Positions 19,634 to 27,361 of a stretch of DNA of 64,000 bases are shown piece after piece. Each line of letters opens with the position of its first letter. The first letter of the stretch is position 1. The stretch is from Phosphoribacter sp037045055 (GTDB lineage Bacteria > Actinomycetota > Actinomycetes > Actinomycetales > Dermatophilaceae). The translations under genes were made by a program, and so were the position numbers. Where the stretch lies: assembly GCA_037045055.1 (NCBI GenBank), contig JBAOHJ010000001.1:62001-126000 (forward strand), given 5' to 3'. The notes under the pieces are model-generated. The model was given only the letters and a program-made list of their open reading frames with translations, made no database searches and was not told the DNA's origin.

Positions 19634-19662
19634 GGCGCGCCAGGTGTGGTTCCCTATCACCC

Positions 19663-20328
19663 GTGACCGTCACCGTCTTCCTGCTGGACGACCACGAGAT
19701 CGTGCGGCGCGGGCTGCGTGAGCTGCTCGAGCTGTCCGGGGACATCACCGTCGTCGGAGAGTCCGGCTCGGCCCTGGAGGCCGAGCGGCGCATCCCGGCC
19801 CTGCAGCCCGACGTCGCCGTCCTCGACGCGCGTCTGCCCGACGGCTCGGGGATCGACGTCTGCCGCGCGGTCCGGGCCGTGGACCCGTCGCTGCGTGCGC
19901 TCGTCCTGACCTCCTACGACGACGACACGGCGTTGCGCGCCGCGGTGCTGGCCGGGGCCTCCGGGTACGTCCTCAAGGACATCAAGGGCACCGACCTGGT
20001 CACCGCGATCCGGCGCGTCGCCGCCGGCGAGCAGCTGATCTCCCCGGAGGTCCTGGCCAGGGTGCGATCCACCCTGGCCGAGTCCTCGGTCGATCCACGG
20101 CTGCGCTCGCTCACCCCGCAGGAGCGGCGCATCCTCGAGCACATCGCCCAGGGCATGACCAACCGCCAGATCGCCTCGGACATGTTCCTCGCCGAGAAGA
20201 CCGTGAAGAACTACGTCACCTCGATCCTCGACAAGCTCGGCATGGCCAGCCGCACCCAGGCCGCGGTGTATGCCGCCACGCACCCGCTGCCCCGCGCGCG
20301 CGGTCAGGGCCCGCCCACCCGCAGCTGA
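19663..20328 (+). CDS. devR: NarL/FixJ-family response regulator, DevR/DosR type
   Basis: A 221-aa two-component regulator. The N-terminal receiver has the acidic pair in LLDDHEIVRRGLRELL, the phospho-acceptor Asp in VAVLDARLPDGSG and the switch lysine in YVLKDIKG. The C-terminal LuxR-type helix-turn-helix carries LTPQERRILEHIAQGMTNRQ and EKTVKNYVTSILDKL. The pattern and neighbours match DevR (DosR), the hypoxia regulator of mycobacteria. The expected partner kinase is at 20.9-22.6 kb. GTG 19663 has no ribosome site, so it may be leaderless. Confidence 0.88.
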   Translation: MTVTVFLLDDHEIVRRGLRELLELSGDITVVGESGSALEAERRIPALQPDVAVLDARLPDGSGIDVCRAVRAVDPSLRALVLTSYDDDTALRAAVLAGASGYVLKDIKGTDLVTAIRRVAAGEQLISPEVLARVRSTLAESSVDPRLRSLTPQERRILEHIAQGMTNRQIASDMFLAEKTVKNYVTSILDKLGMASRTQAAVYAATHPLPRARGQGPPTRS

Positions 20329-20384
20329 CCCGCCCACGCCCGGCCGTGGCCGGACGCCGAGGACACCCGCAGACACGGCGGCGT

Positions 20385-20398
20385 GGGACTTTTGGCCC
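20385..20398 (+). promoter_or_regulatory. DosR-box-like operator
   Basis: GGGACTTTTGGCCC matches the core of the known DosR box (GGGACT-WWA-GTCCC) with two mismatches. Its centre is 42.5 bp upstream of ATG 20434. If that ATG is the transcription start, as its leaderless look suggests, this is the classic position for an activator touching sigma. Confidence 0.65.
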
Positions 20399-20433
20399 TG
20401 ACGACACGCCGGCACCCGGCGCACCATCGCCCC

Positions 20434-20856
20434 ATGAGCATCGACCACGTGCGGACGGAGCTCCGGTACGTCCCGGGGTTGTCCGGGGACGTGGTCGCCT
20501 GCCTGCACAACGACGGGCGCGCGGAGAGCATCGCCACGGTGGCGGTCGCCGAGGCCCGCCGTCGTGGAGCCCGGTTGCGCTTCCTGCAGGTGGTCCAGGA
20601 CGGGCTGACCCCCGACGAGCGCGCCGACGCCGACCAGTCGACCTTCCGGGGTGCGGTGCGGGCCCTGCGCGGCTTTCGCGGCATCCCGTGTCGGTTCGAG
20701 CTGGTCACCGGAGACCCCACCCCGGTCCTGGTCGACCTGACCGGTCGCGCCTCGGTCATCATCGTCGGCGACGACGTCGAGACCGGTGTGCCCGCGGCGG
20801 CTGCCTGCCGGGCGGCGGGTCGGTGCCCGGTGATCTCGGTGCCGGTGCTGGCCTGA
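20434..20856 (+). CDS. Single-domain universal-stress-like protein
   Basis: A 140-aa cytosolic protein with one alpha/beta fold domain. It has VVACLHNDGRAESIATVAVA near the N-terminus and ASVIIVGDDVETG near the C-terminus, resembling UspA-type proteins but without a clear GxGxxG(S) ATP loop. It lies between devR and devS. A DosR-box-like site and a CACCAT -10 (20422-20427) precede ATG 20434, so it is the likeliest direct DevR target in this window. Confidence 0.65.
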   Translation: MSIDHVRTELRYVPGLSGDVVACLHNDGRAESIATVAVAEARRRGARLRFLQVVQDGLTPDERADADQSTFRGAVRALRGFRGIPCRFELVTGDPTPVLVDLTGRASVIIVGDDVETGVPAAAACRAAGRCPVISVPVLA

Positions 20857-20900
20857 GCGCCGCGACCGCACCAGCGGCGGCGCGGCATACCATCGGGGCC

Positions 20901-22556
20901 GTGCACGAGGACGTCTCCGCGTTGCGGCTGCCTCGCTCGACCGACGCAGTGGTCACCCTGTTGGACGCCGTCGTCGCGGTGAGCCGGGACCTGGACCTGC
21001 AGGAGGTGCTCACCCGGATCGTGGGCAGCGCGTGCGAGCTGGTCGGGGCGCGCTACGGCGCGCTCGGTGTGCTGCGGCCCGACGGGCAGGGGCTCATGGA
21101 GTTCGTAGCCACCGGGATGACCGAGACCCAGGTGGCCGGCATGGAGCACCCGCCGCGGGGCGAGGGCATCCTCGGCCTGCTCGTGGCCGACCCGACCGTG
21201 CTGCGCCTGGCCGACCTGAGCCGGCACCCGGCCGCGGTGGGGTTCCCGCCCGGCCACCCGAGGATGACCTCGTTCCTCGGGACGCCGGTGCGGGTGCGCG
21301 GTGAGGTGTTCGGCAACCTCTACCTCACCGACAAGGTCGGTGCCGACGAGTTCACCGAGGACGACGAGGCCCTGGTCGTGGCGCTGGCCGCGTCGGCGGG
21401 CATGGCGATCGACAACGCCCGCCTCTACGAGGCGACCCGCCGGCAACAGCAGTGGTCCGATGCCCTGTCGAGGATGAGCCAGGCGCTGCTGTCGGGGCGC
21501 AACGAGCGGGACGCCCTCGACCTGCTGGCCACCCGGGCCGCGTCGGTCGCGGACGCCGGGATGGCGGCGGTGGCGCTGCTCGACGAGGGCGGGACACTGG
21601 TCGTGCAGGCCGTCACCGGGCCGGTGGCCGGGATCGGCAGCCTGGTCGGCACGCCGCTCACCGCGAGCCACTGGTATGCCGTGCTCGAGACGGGCGAGCC
21701 CCTGCTGCTGTCCTCCACGGCCGAGGAGTCGGTGGCCGACCCGCCCGCGGGCCTGCTGCGCGAGGCGACCGGGCTGCCCGGGCACGGCCAGACGGCGATC
21801 GTGCCGATGACCGTGGGCGGGCACTCGGTGGGGCTGCTCGTCGTGGGGTGGCGCGAGGACGAGGGCCACGTCGCCTACGAGGCGGCCGAGCCGCTCAAGC
21901 GCTATGCCGACCAGGCGGCCCTGACCCTCACCGCGGCCGACGCGCAGCGGGATCGGGCCCGGGCGGTGCTGGCGGAGGAGCGCGAGCGGATCGCCCGCGA
22001 CATGCACGACGTGGTCATCCAGCGCCTGTTCGCCACCGGGCTGGGCCTGCAGTCCGCCTCGAGGTTCGCCACCCATCCCTACGTGCAGTCCAGGCTCGGG
22101 GCCGCGGTCGACGAGCTGGATCTGGCGATCCGGGACATCCGCTCGGCGATCTTCCAGCTGCACGCCGCGGGGCAGACCTCGGTGGCCACCGAGATCGAGG
22201 GCCTGTGCGAGGGCTTCGCCGAGGTGCTCGGCTTCGCCCCCACCGTCGTCGTGGACCCGGCCGTGGAGCGGGTGCTCGACCCGATGCGCTCGGACCTGCT
22301 CGCGGTGATCCGCGAGGGACTGTCCAACGTGGCCCGGCACGCGACGGCCTCGACGTCCACGGTCGCGGTCGGGCCGGCCGACGGGCGCCTGGTGGTCGTC
22401 ATCGGCGACGACGGGGTGGGGATGGGGCCGACCAACCGCCGCAGCGGCCTGGCGAACCTGCGCGAACGGGCCGCCCGACACGGGGGCGAGCTGCGGGTGG
22501 ACTCCTCGCCGGGTCAGGGCACCACCCTCACCTGGAGCGTCCCGCAGCCGGGCTGA
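20901..22556 (+). CDS. devS: GAF-GAF sensor histidine kinase, DevS/DosS type
   Basis: A 551-aa soluble sensor kinase. GAF-A spans about residues 38-165, with LRLADLSRHPAAVGF followed by a conserved histidine at 119 in GHPRMTSFLG. From memory this aligns with the haem-ligand His149 of mycobacterial DosS. GAF-B spans about 190-320. The dimerisation helix has the phospho-acceptor His369 in ARDMHDVVIQRLF, and the ATPase domain has VIREGLSNVARHA and GDDGVGMG. It should sense O2, NO, CO or redox state and phosphorylate DevR. TACCAT (20888-20893) ends seven bases before GTG 20901. Confidence 0.88.
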   Translation: MHEDVSALRLPRSTDAVVTLLDAVVAVSRDLDLQEVLTRIVGSACELVGARYGALGVLRPDGQGLMEFVATGMTETQVAGMEHPPRGEGILGLLVADPTVLRLADLSRHPAAVGFPPGHPRMTSFLGTPVRVRGEVFGNLYLTDKVGADEFTEDDEALVVALAASAGMAIDNARLYEATRRQQQWSDALSRMSQALLSGRNERDALDLLATRAASVADAGMAAVALLDEGGTLVVQAVTGPVAGIGSLVGTPLTASHWYAVLETGEPLLLSSTAEESVADPPAGLLREATGLPGHGQTAIVPMTVGGHSVGLLVVGWREDEGHVAYEAAEPLKRYADQAALTLTAADAQRDRARAVLAEERERIARDMHDVVIQRLFATGLGLQSASRFATHPYVQSRLGAAVDELDLAIRDIRSAIFQLHAAGQTSVATEIEGLCEGFAEVLGFAPTVVVDPAVERVLDPMRSDLLAVIREGLSNVARHATASTSTVAVGPADGRLVVVIGDDGVGMGPTNRRSGLANLRERAARHGGELRVDSSPGQGTTLTWSVPQPG

Positions 22557-22578
22557 CCCGAGCGCGGGGGCCGCCCCG

Positions 22579-23502
22579 TCAGGCGGGACCGCCGGTGGCG
22601 GACGACGTCGGGTCGAGGTCGAGGGCGAGGGACTGCTCCAGCGGGGCCGGCGCCAGGCCGAAGGTGTCCTGGGCGTCGGAGGCGTCCAGGACGAACGGCG
22701 CCCGGAACTGGTACTGCGTCTCGCGCAGCTCCCGAGCGACGGGCACGACCATGCCGGCGGCCCAGAGCACGGCATACGGCATGGCGCGCAGCTTCAGCGG
22801 CGTGCCGAGCCGGTCGGCGGCCATCTGCGCGAGGGTCCTGATGCTCACCGGCGGCGCGCTGGGCACGTGCCAGATCCGGCCCCAGGCCGACTCGTGCTCG
22901 GCGACGGTGGCCAGCAGCCGGGCCACGTCGGCGACGCTGGTCCAGCTGTGCGGGGCGTCGAGGTCCGCGGGGACGTATGCGGTGCGGCCCTTGCGCAGCG
23001 CAGGCGTCACGACGGCCGACAGCAGGCTGCTTCCGCCGAGGTAGTCGCTGCCGCGGACCTCGACGGCTCGGATGCGCCCGTCCCGGTGCGCCTGCAGGGC
23101 CTGACGGGTCATCGCCGCCCGGACCCGGCCTTTGGTGCCCGTCGCCGCGTCGGGCAGACCCTCGACGATGGGGCCGGTGACGGGGCCGTAGGGGTAGAGG
23201 TTCCCCGTCGTCGCGAGGACCGCGCCGTTGGCCTGCGCGGCGGCGACGAGCGCGTCGGCGATCGGCGGCCAGTCGGTGGCCCACCGGTGGTAGGCCGGGT
23301 TGACGCAGTTGTAGATCGCCGCGGCGTCGACGCAGGCCGCCGCCAGAGCCGGCGCGTGCGCGGCGTCCAGGGCGGTGAGCTCGGCGCCCGCGGGGCCGGT
23401 GCCCCGGCGGGTGACCACACGCACGTGCTCGCCCCGAGCGAGCAGCAGCCTGGCCAGATGGGTGCCGACCGGTCCGGCGCCGACGACGACGTGGGTGTTC
23501 AT
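22579..23502 (-). CDS. NAD-dependent epimerase/dehydratase-family protein
   Basis: A 307-aa extended-SDR-like protein. The N-terminal VVVGAGPVGTHLARLLLARG is a Rossmann motif. The motif NLYPYGPVTGP provides the usual tyrosine region, although the canonical YxxxK is not clear. It probably binds NAD(P) and acts on an unknown small molecule. It is divergent from a TetR regulator across 165 bp with paired operators, so it is probably controlled by that regulator. Confidence 0.75.
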   Translation of the reverse strand: MNTHVVVGAGPVGTHLARLLLARGEHVRVVTRRGTGPAGAELTALDAAHAPALAAACVDAAAIYNCVNPAYHRWATDWPPIADALVAAAQANGAVLATTGNLYPYGPVTGPIVEGLPDAATGTKGRVRAAMTRQALQAHRDGRIRAVEVRGSDYLGGSSLLSAVVTPALRKGRTAYVPADLDAPHSWTSVADVARLLATVAEHESAWGRIWHVPSAPPVSIRTLAQMAADRLGTPLKLRAMPYAVLWAAGMVVPVARELRETQYQFRAPFVLDASDAQDTFGLAPAPLEQSLALDLDPTSSATGGPA

Positions 23503-23561
23503 GAGGGGGTGGGCCTTCCGTGACGGCCGTCGCGGGGTTCGGACGGCTGAGGGTCTCGATC

Positions 23562-23576
23562 GAGAGCAGTGCTCTC
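23562..23576. promoter_or_regulatory. Operator copy 1, GAGAGC-AGT-GCTCTC
   Basis: A perfect palindrome with 6-bp arms lies 60 bp upstream of the epimerase start. Its core GAGC-AGT-GCTC recurs 50 bp away as operator copy 2. It is a likely binding site for the TetR protein encoded next door. Confidence 0.55.
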
Positions 23577-23613
23577 ATGGGCGAGCATGCCTCACGCGCC
23601 CAACGCACGTCAA

Positions 23614-23624
23614 GAGCGGTGCTC
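23614..23624. promoter_or_regulatory. Operator copy 2, GAGC-GGT-GCTC
   Basis: This is a second copy of the GAGC-N3-GCTC core. It lies upstream of a CATACT -10 element (23654-23659) and of the TetR start at 23668. The pair fits autoregulation plus control of the divergent gene. Confidence 0.5.
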
Positions 23625-23667
23625 ACATACGTGACTGACGATCTCTGAGGGGGCATACTGGGGTGTC

Positions 23668-24375
23668 ATGGCGACCCCGACCCGGCCCACCGTCCGCGAG
23701 CGCGTGCGCGCCGAGATGACCGACGAGATCACGCGGGTGGCACGCGAGCAGCTGGCCCGGCAAGGTGCCAACCTGTCGATGCGGGCCGTCGCGCGCGAGG
23801 TTGGCGTGGTGTCGTCGGCGCTCTATCGGTACTTCCCGAGCCGGGACGAGCTGCTCACCGCGCTCGTCCTGCACGCCTACCGAGAGCTCGCGGTCGCGGC
23901 AACGGCAGCCGAGGCCACCGCCCCGCGCGAGGACCCGGCGGGGCGGTGGGCGGCGCTGTGTCACGGGATCCGCGGATGGGCGCAGGCACATCCGCACGAG
24001 TACGCGCTGCTCTACGGCACGCCCGTGCCCGGGTATGCCGCCCCCCCCGAGACAGTCGAGCCCGCCTCGGTGCCGCTGCTGCTCATGGTGGCGATCATGC
24101 GGGAGGCGTTGGCCGAAGGCCGGTCCCGACCGCGACCCCAGCCGCCGATGGGCCAGACGCTGCGGGCCAGCTTCCTGGCGATCGCCGCCTCACCCGGCCT
24201 GCAGGGAGGCACCGCTGAGGACATGGCCCGGCTGAGCATCGCCTGGACTGCGGTATTCGGGGCGATCAGCTTCGAGCTGTTCGGACGGTTGCAGGGCGCT
24301 GGTCTGGACTATGACGCGTGGTTCGCCTACCAGGTGCAAGCGCTTGCCACCGATTTGGGGTTGGTCGACCCGTGA
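23668..24375 (+). CDS. TetR-family transcriptional regulator
   Basis: A 235-aa repressor-type protein. The N-terminal helix-turn-helix is seen in ANLSMRAVAREVGVVSSALY followed by RYFPSRDELLTAL. The C-terminal ligand domain resembles the TetR_C_13 group. It likely controls itself and the divergent epimerase through the paired GAGC-N3-GCTC palindromes. No ribosome site precedes ATG 23668; a CATACT box ends eight bases before it, so it may be leaderless. The effector molecule is unknown. Confidence 0.88.
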   Translation: MATPTRPTVRERVRAEMTDEITRVAREQLARQGANLSMRAVAREVGVVSSALYRYFPSRDELLTALVLHAYRELAVAATAAEATAPREDPAGRWAALCHGIRGWAQAHPHEYALLYGTPVPGYAAPPETVEPASVPLLLMVAIMREALAEGRSRPRPQPPMGQTLRASFLAIAASPGLQGGTAEDMARLSIAWTAVFGAISFELFGRLQGAGLDYDAWFAYQVQALATDLGLVDP

Positions 24376-24435
24376 GAAGCGCGGGCCCGTGCAGCGGTGT
24401 CCACGCTCGTCGGCGATTCTTGGCCCGAGACGCGA

Positions 24436-24452
24436 TCAGATGTCGTCGTAGT
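24436..24452. repeat. att-like repeat, distal copy
   Basis: TCAGATGTCGTCGTAGT matches the 3' end of glnA1 (TCAGATGTCG-TAGT at 24976-24989) apart from a 3-base insertion. It lies 540 bp away in direct orientation, on the far side of an integrase remnant. It is a candidate attachment-site copy. Confidence 0.5.
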
Positions 24453-24710
24453 GACCAACCCGCTCTGACCTGCGCCGAATGTTGTTTCTCATGGCGTTGG
24501 GTGCGCGCTGGGGACGCTCGGCGCCGCGCTCCAGGCGGGTTCTGAGGGGTCCGGAACGCCTGACTCGAGTTCTTGTCGAGGGCGGGGTCGACCAACCGGG
24601 CGACGAGGTCCCCGGCCTCTGCTGCGGTATGGGCTCGGCCGTCGGCACGCCCTCGGCGGTGCCCGGGGAGGTGCGGTGCCCGCCCTCGGGGATGGCGGTC
24701 GCGTTCGGGT

Positions 24711-24972
24711 CCCACGACTTACGACACGACGTCGCGTCCCTGCTCATCGGGTCCGGTGCGGACGTCAAGTCGTGCAGCGACGGCTGCGGCCTGCCAGCGC
24801 CACGACGACCCTCACCACCGACGCGCCCTTGTGCCCCGACGCGGACGAGTCCGCCCGCGCTGCCGTGGGTGTCGTGCGGGCAGCGCGTGCGGACTCGCCG
24901 GTAGCCACGGCGGACCAACTGCGGACTCGAAGGAGGTCTCTGGCGAGTTTGCGCAGGTCAGTCGGCATCTGA
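24711..24972 (+). pseudogene. Tyrosine recombinase (phage-type integrase) C-terminal remnant
   Basis: The + strand reads SHDLRHDVASLLIGSGADVK, the box with the catalytic Arg of tyrosine recombinases. One base is then lost near 24770, and the next frame continues VVQRRLRPASATTTL and CPDADESARAAVG. This is the usual integrase C-terminus. The expected LGH is LRP, and the nucleophile tyrosine is Asp in TTDAPL, so catalysis would be lost even without the frameshift. No N-terminal part is recognisable upstream. Confidence 0.75.
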
Positions 24973-24975
24973 CCG

Positions 24976-24989
24976 TCAGATGTCGTAGT
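24976..24989. repeat. att-like repeat, glnA1 3' end copy
   Basis: These 14 bases cover the stop codon and last codons of glnA1. They match the distal copy at 24436-24452 with one 3-base gap. Integration of an element into the 3' end of a gene would leave such a duplication. Confidence 0.45.
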
Positions 24990-26400
24990 ACATCTCGAAC
25001 TCGTGCGGGTGCGGGCGGAAGCGGATCGGGTCGACCTCGTTCTTGCGCTTCCAGTCGATCCACGTGTCGATGAGGTCCTGGGTGAACACGTCGCCCTCGA
25101 GCAGGAACTCGTGGTCGTCCTCCAGCGCGGCGAGCACCTCGGGCAGCGAGCCGGGCACCTGGGCGATGGCGTCGTGCTCCTCCGGCGGCAGCTCGTAGAG
25201 GTCCTTATCCACCGGCTCCGGGGGCTCGATGCGGTTCTTGATGCCGTCCAGGCCGGCCATGAGCTGCGCCGCGAAGGACAGGTACGGGTTGGCCGACGGG
25301 TCGGGGATGCGGAACTCGATGCGCTTGGCCTTCGGCGAGGTCCCGGCGATCGGGATGCGCACGCACGCCGAGCGGTTGCGGGCCGAGTAGACGAGGTTGA
25401 CCGGCGCCTCGTACCCGGGCACCAGCCGGTGGTAGGAGTTCACCGTCGGGTTGGTGAAGGCCAGCAGCGCGGGGGCGTGCCTGAGCAGCCCGCCGATGTA
25501 CCACCGGGCCAGGTCCGACAGGCCGCCGTAGCCGCTCTCGTCGTAGAACAGCGGCTTGCCGTCCTTCCACAGCGACTGGTGGGTGTGCATGCCGGACCCG
25601 TTGTCGCCGAACAACGGCTTGGGCATGAAGGTGGCCGACTTGCCGAACTCCCAGGCGGTGTTCTTGACGACGTACTTGAACTTCATCATGTCGTCGCCGG
25701 AGGCGAGCAGGGTGTTGAACCGGTAGTTGATCTCCTGCTGGCCGGCGGTGCCGACCTCGTGGTGACTGCGCTCGACGGTGAGGTCGACCTCGGCGAGGTT
25801 GAGGCAGATCGCGTCGCGCAGGTCGGCGAAGTGGTCCAGTGGGGGCACCGGGAAGTACCCGCCCTTGTAGCGCGGCTTGTACCCGAGGTTGCCGCCCTCC
25901 TCGACCCGACCGGTGTTCCAGGCCCCCTCCTCGGAGTCGATGAAGTAGTAGCCGGCGTTCTGCTTGGTCTCGAAGCGCACGTCGTCGAAGATGTAGAACT
26001 CCGCCTCGGCGCCGAAGTACGCGGTGTCCGCGATGCCGGTGGACTTGAGGTAGGACTCGGCCTTGGCGGCGATGTTGCGCGGGTCCCGGCTGTAGGGCTC
26101 GTCGGTGAACGGGTCGACGATGGAGAAGTTCATGATGAGCGTCTTCTCGGCGCGGAACGGATCCAGGTAGGCCGTCGTCACGTCCGGGACGAGCTTCATG
26201 TCCGACTCGTGGATCGCCTGGAAGCCGCGGATCGAGGACCCGTCGAAGGCCTGGCCGACGGTGAAGAAGTCCCCGTCGACGCTCTGCGCGGGCACGTTGA
26301 AGTGCTGCATGACGCCAGGCAGGTCGCAGAAGCGGATGTCGACGAACTTGACGTCCTGGTCCTTGATGTAGGCCAGGACCTCGTCGGCTGTGGTGAACAA
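24976..26400 (-). CDS. glnA: Glutamine synthetase type I
   Basis: This 474-aa dodecameric enzyme makes glutamine from glutamate, ammonia and ATP and is the main entry for nitrogen. It shows FGAEAEFYIFDD, HHEVGTAGQQEINYRF, NGSGMHTHQSLW, NRSACVRIP and RIEFRIPDPSANPYL. The adenylylation target Tyr402 is in KDLYELPPEE, so GlnE at 15.7 kb can control it. The start is an unusual TTG at 26400 with GAGGAGG five bases before it; the encoded MFTTADEVL start fits relatives. A GlnR-type box lies about 100 bp upstream. Confidence 0.96.
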   Translation of the reverse strand: MFTTADEVLAYIKDQDVKFVDIRFCDLPGVMQHFNVPAQSVDGDFFTVGQAFDGSSIRGFQAIHESDMKLVPDVTTAYLDPFRAEKTLIMNFSIVDPFTDEPYSRDPRNIAAKAESYLKSTGIADTAYFGAEAEFYIFDDVRFETKQNAGYYFIDSEEGAWNTGRVEEGGNLGYKPRYKGGYFPVPPLDHFADLRDAICLNLAEVDLTVERSHHEVGTAGQQEINYRFNTLLASGDDMMKFKYVVKNTAWEFGKSATFMPKPLFGDNGSGMHTHQSLWKDGKPLFYDESGYGGLSDLARWYIGGLLRHAPALLAFTNPTVNSYHRLVPGYEAPVNLVYSARNRSACVRIPIAGTSPKAKRIEFRIPDPSANPYLSFAAQLMAGLDGIKNRIEPPEPVDKDLYELPPEEHDAIAQVPGSLPEVLAALEDDHEFLLEGDVFTQDLIDTWIDWKRKNEVDPIRFRPHPHEFEMYYDI

Positions 26401-26496
26401 TCCAACCTCCTCAGGATGGGCACGGGCGGAGCGCGAGCGCTGACACGGCTCGTTTGCCCCCCGGGTGTGCTTCGGCCCGAAGGCTGGCAGAGGCGG

Positions 26497-26534
26497 ATTT
26501 CCCGACGGTGTAGCGGATGTTTCGCCCGTGTTAA
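26497..26534 (-). promoter_or_regulatory. GlnR-type binding site upstream of glnA
   Basis: Read toward glnA, the strand has TTAAC-N6-GAAAC-N6-TACAC-N6-GAAAT. This repeats half-sites every 11 bp like the GlnR consensus gTnAC-N6-GaAAC. The first pair is a good match and the second is partial. It implies activation under nitrogen limitation. Confidence 0.65.
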
Positions 26535-26597
26535 CTGCCCCCGCCCGGTGCGCGACGGGACGACGCCCGGGTGCGCAGACGGTCGTAGGCTGACCGG

Positions 26598-27074
26598 GTG
26601 ATCGACCGCCGAGACGTGGCCTCCTGGCTGCAGGGACCCTCCGGGCGTCCAGCGGCCACCCAGGACTACCCGGGTCAGCGCCTCGGGCTGGCGCCGTCCG
26701 GGCCCGGCTCGATCGGCCGCTTCGGTCGACGGCTGGTGGGTCTGCTGGTGGACTGGACGCTGGCCCAGCTCGTCGCCTGGGTGGTCTTCAGGGTCGGTTG
26801 GGGGGACCCCGGGGCGGCCAGCTTCGCCCCGCTGGGGGTGTTCGCGGTCGGGCATCTGGTGCTCGTGGGCACGGTCGGCTTCACCGTCGGACACCGGGTG
26901 GTGGGTCTGGCCGTCGTCTCGATGAGCGGGGGCCGGCCCACCGTGGCGCAGGCGCTCATCCGGACCTCGTTGCTGTGCCTGGCGATCCCGGCCCTCATCT
27001 GGGACGGCGACGGCCGCGGCCTGCACGACAAGGCGGCCTCGACGCTGCTGCTGCGGATGGGCGAGCCCGACTGA
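26598..27074 (+). CDS. RDD-family membrane protein
   Basis: A 158-aa protein with about three hydrophobic helices and the RDD-type pattern: GRFGRRLVGLLVDWTLAQL, then TVGHRVVGLAVV and a C-terminal DGDGRGLHDKAAST. RDD proteins are proposed membrane transporters of unclear substrate. In Mycobacterium an RDD gene sits next to the DUF4191 gene and glnA1; here glnA1 is adjacent but DUF4191 is 5.4 kb away. TAGGCT ends six bases before GTG 26598, a leaderless arrangement. Confidence 0.82.
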   Translation: MIDRRDVASWLQGPSGRPAATQDYPGQRLGLAPSGPGSIGRFGRRLVGLLVDWTLAQLVAWVVFRVGWGDPGAASFAPLGVFAVGHLVLVGTVGFTVGHRVVGLAVVSMSGGRPTVAQALIRTSLLCLAIPALIWDGDGRGLHDKAASTLLLRMGEPD

Positions 27075-27140
27075 CCAGGCGGATCGGCCGGGTCGACGAA
27101 CCGGAAAGACCAGCCGGACCGGCCGGGTCGACGAACCGGA
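27073..27140. repeat. Direct repeat, two 33-bp copies
   Basis: Two copies of a 33-base unit (27073-27105 and 27108-27140) differ at two positions and are separated by two bases. Their shared core is CGGCCGGGTCGACGAACCGG. They begin at the stop codon of the RDD gene, at the left edge of the sigma/CHAT/S8 block. The remaining 27141-27361 holds a GATACT -10 candidate at 27326-27331. Confidence 0.75.
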
Positions 27141-27361
27141 CTGTCCCGCGCGCGCTCGCCGGCCCCGACGTCGATCGAGGTATCAGCGGCCCCGATCCGC
27201 GCTCCTTCCTTCGAATGTCCGCACACCTCGGAGGGGCCATGAACCGGTCGGGCGACGCACTCGCGGTGGCGACGTGGTCGCGTCCGGGGGATGGAAGTGT
27301 CCCGCGGCACCCGGCATACCGGCGCGATACTGGGGCGAAACCCCCTAGCCGAGGAGTGACC

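Larger units (their letters stand above)
24376..24975. other. Decayed stretch without intact genes
   Basis: About 600 bases separate the TetR gene from glnA1. Open frames here have no recognisable products and locally more A+T than usual. The only interpretable content is an integrase remnant (24711-24972) and a repeat matching the glnA1 3' end (24436-24452). It reads as the scar of a lost mobile element. Confidence 0.6.

Noticed and set aside
24479..24904. Open frames on both strands between tetR and glnA1 as small genes
   Set aside because: Only the integrase-like segments are recognisable, split across two frames. No frame has a convincing start signal or domain, so I treat the stretch as decayed.
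26471..26483. CTTCGG-C-CCGAAG palindrome as a terminator or riboswitch
   Set aside because: It lies between the GlnR-type box and the glnA start, where a terminator would make no sense, and no known riboswitch core is present. Mentioned only as a possible leader hairpin.
27239..27361. ATG 27239 as the start of the sigma factor
   Set aside because: It has GGAGG upstream and is in frame, but adds 41 residues without similarity to sigma region 2 and would span the GATACT promoter candidate. GTG 27362 is preferred.
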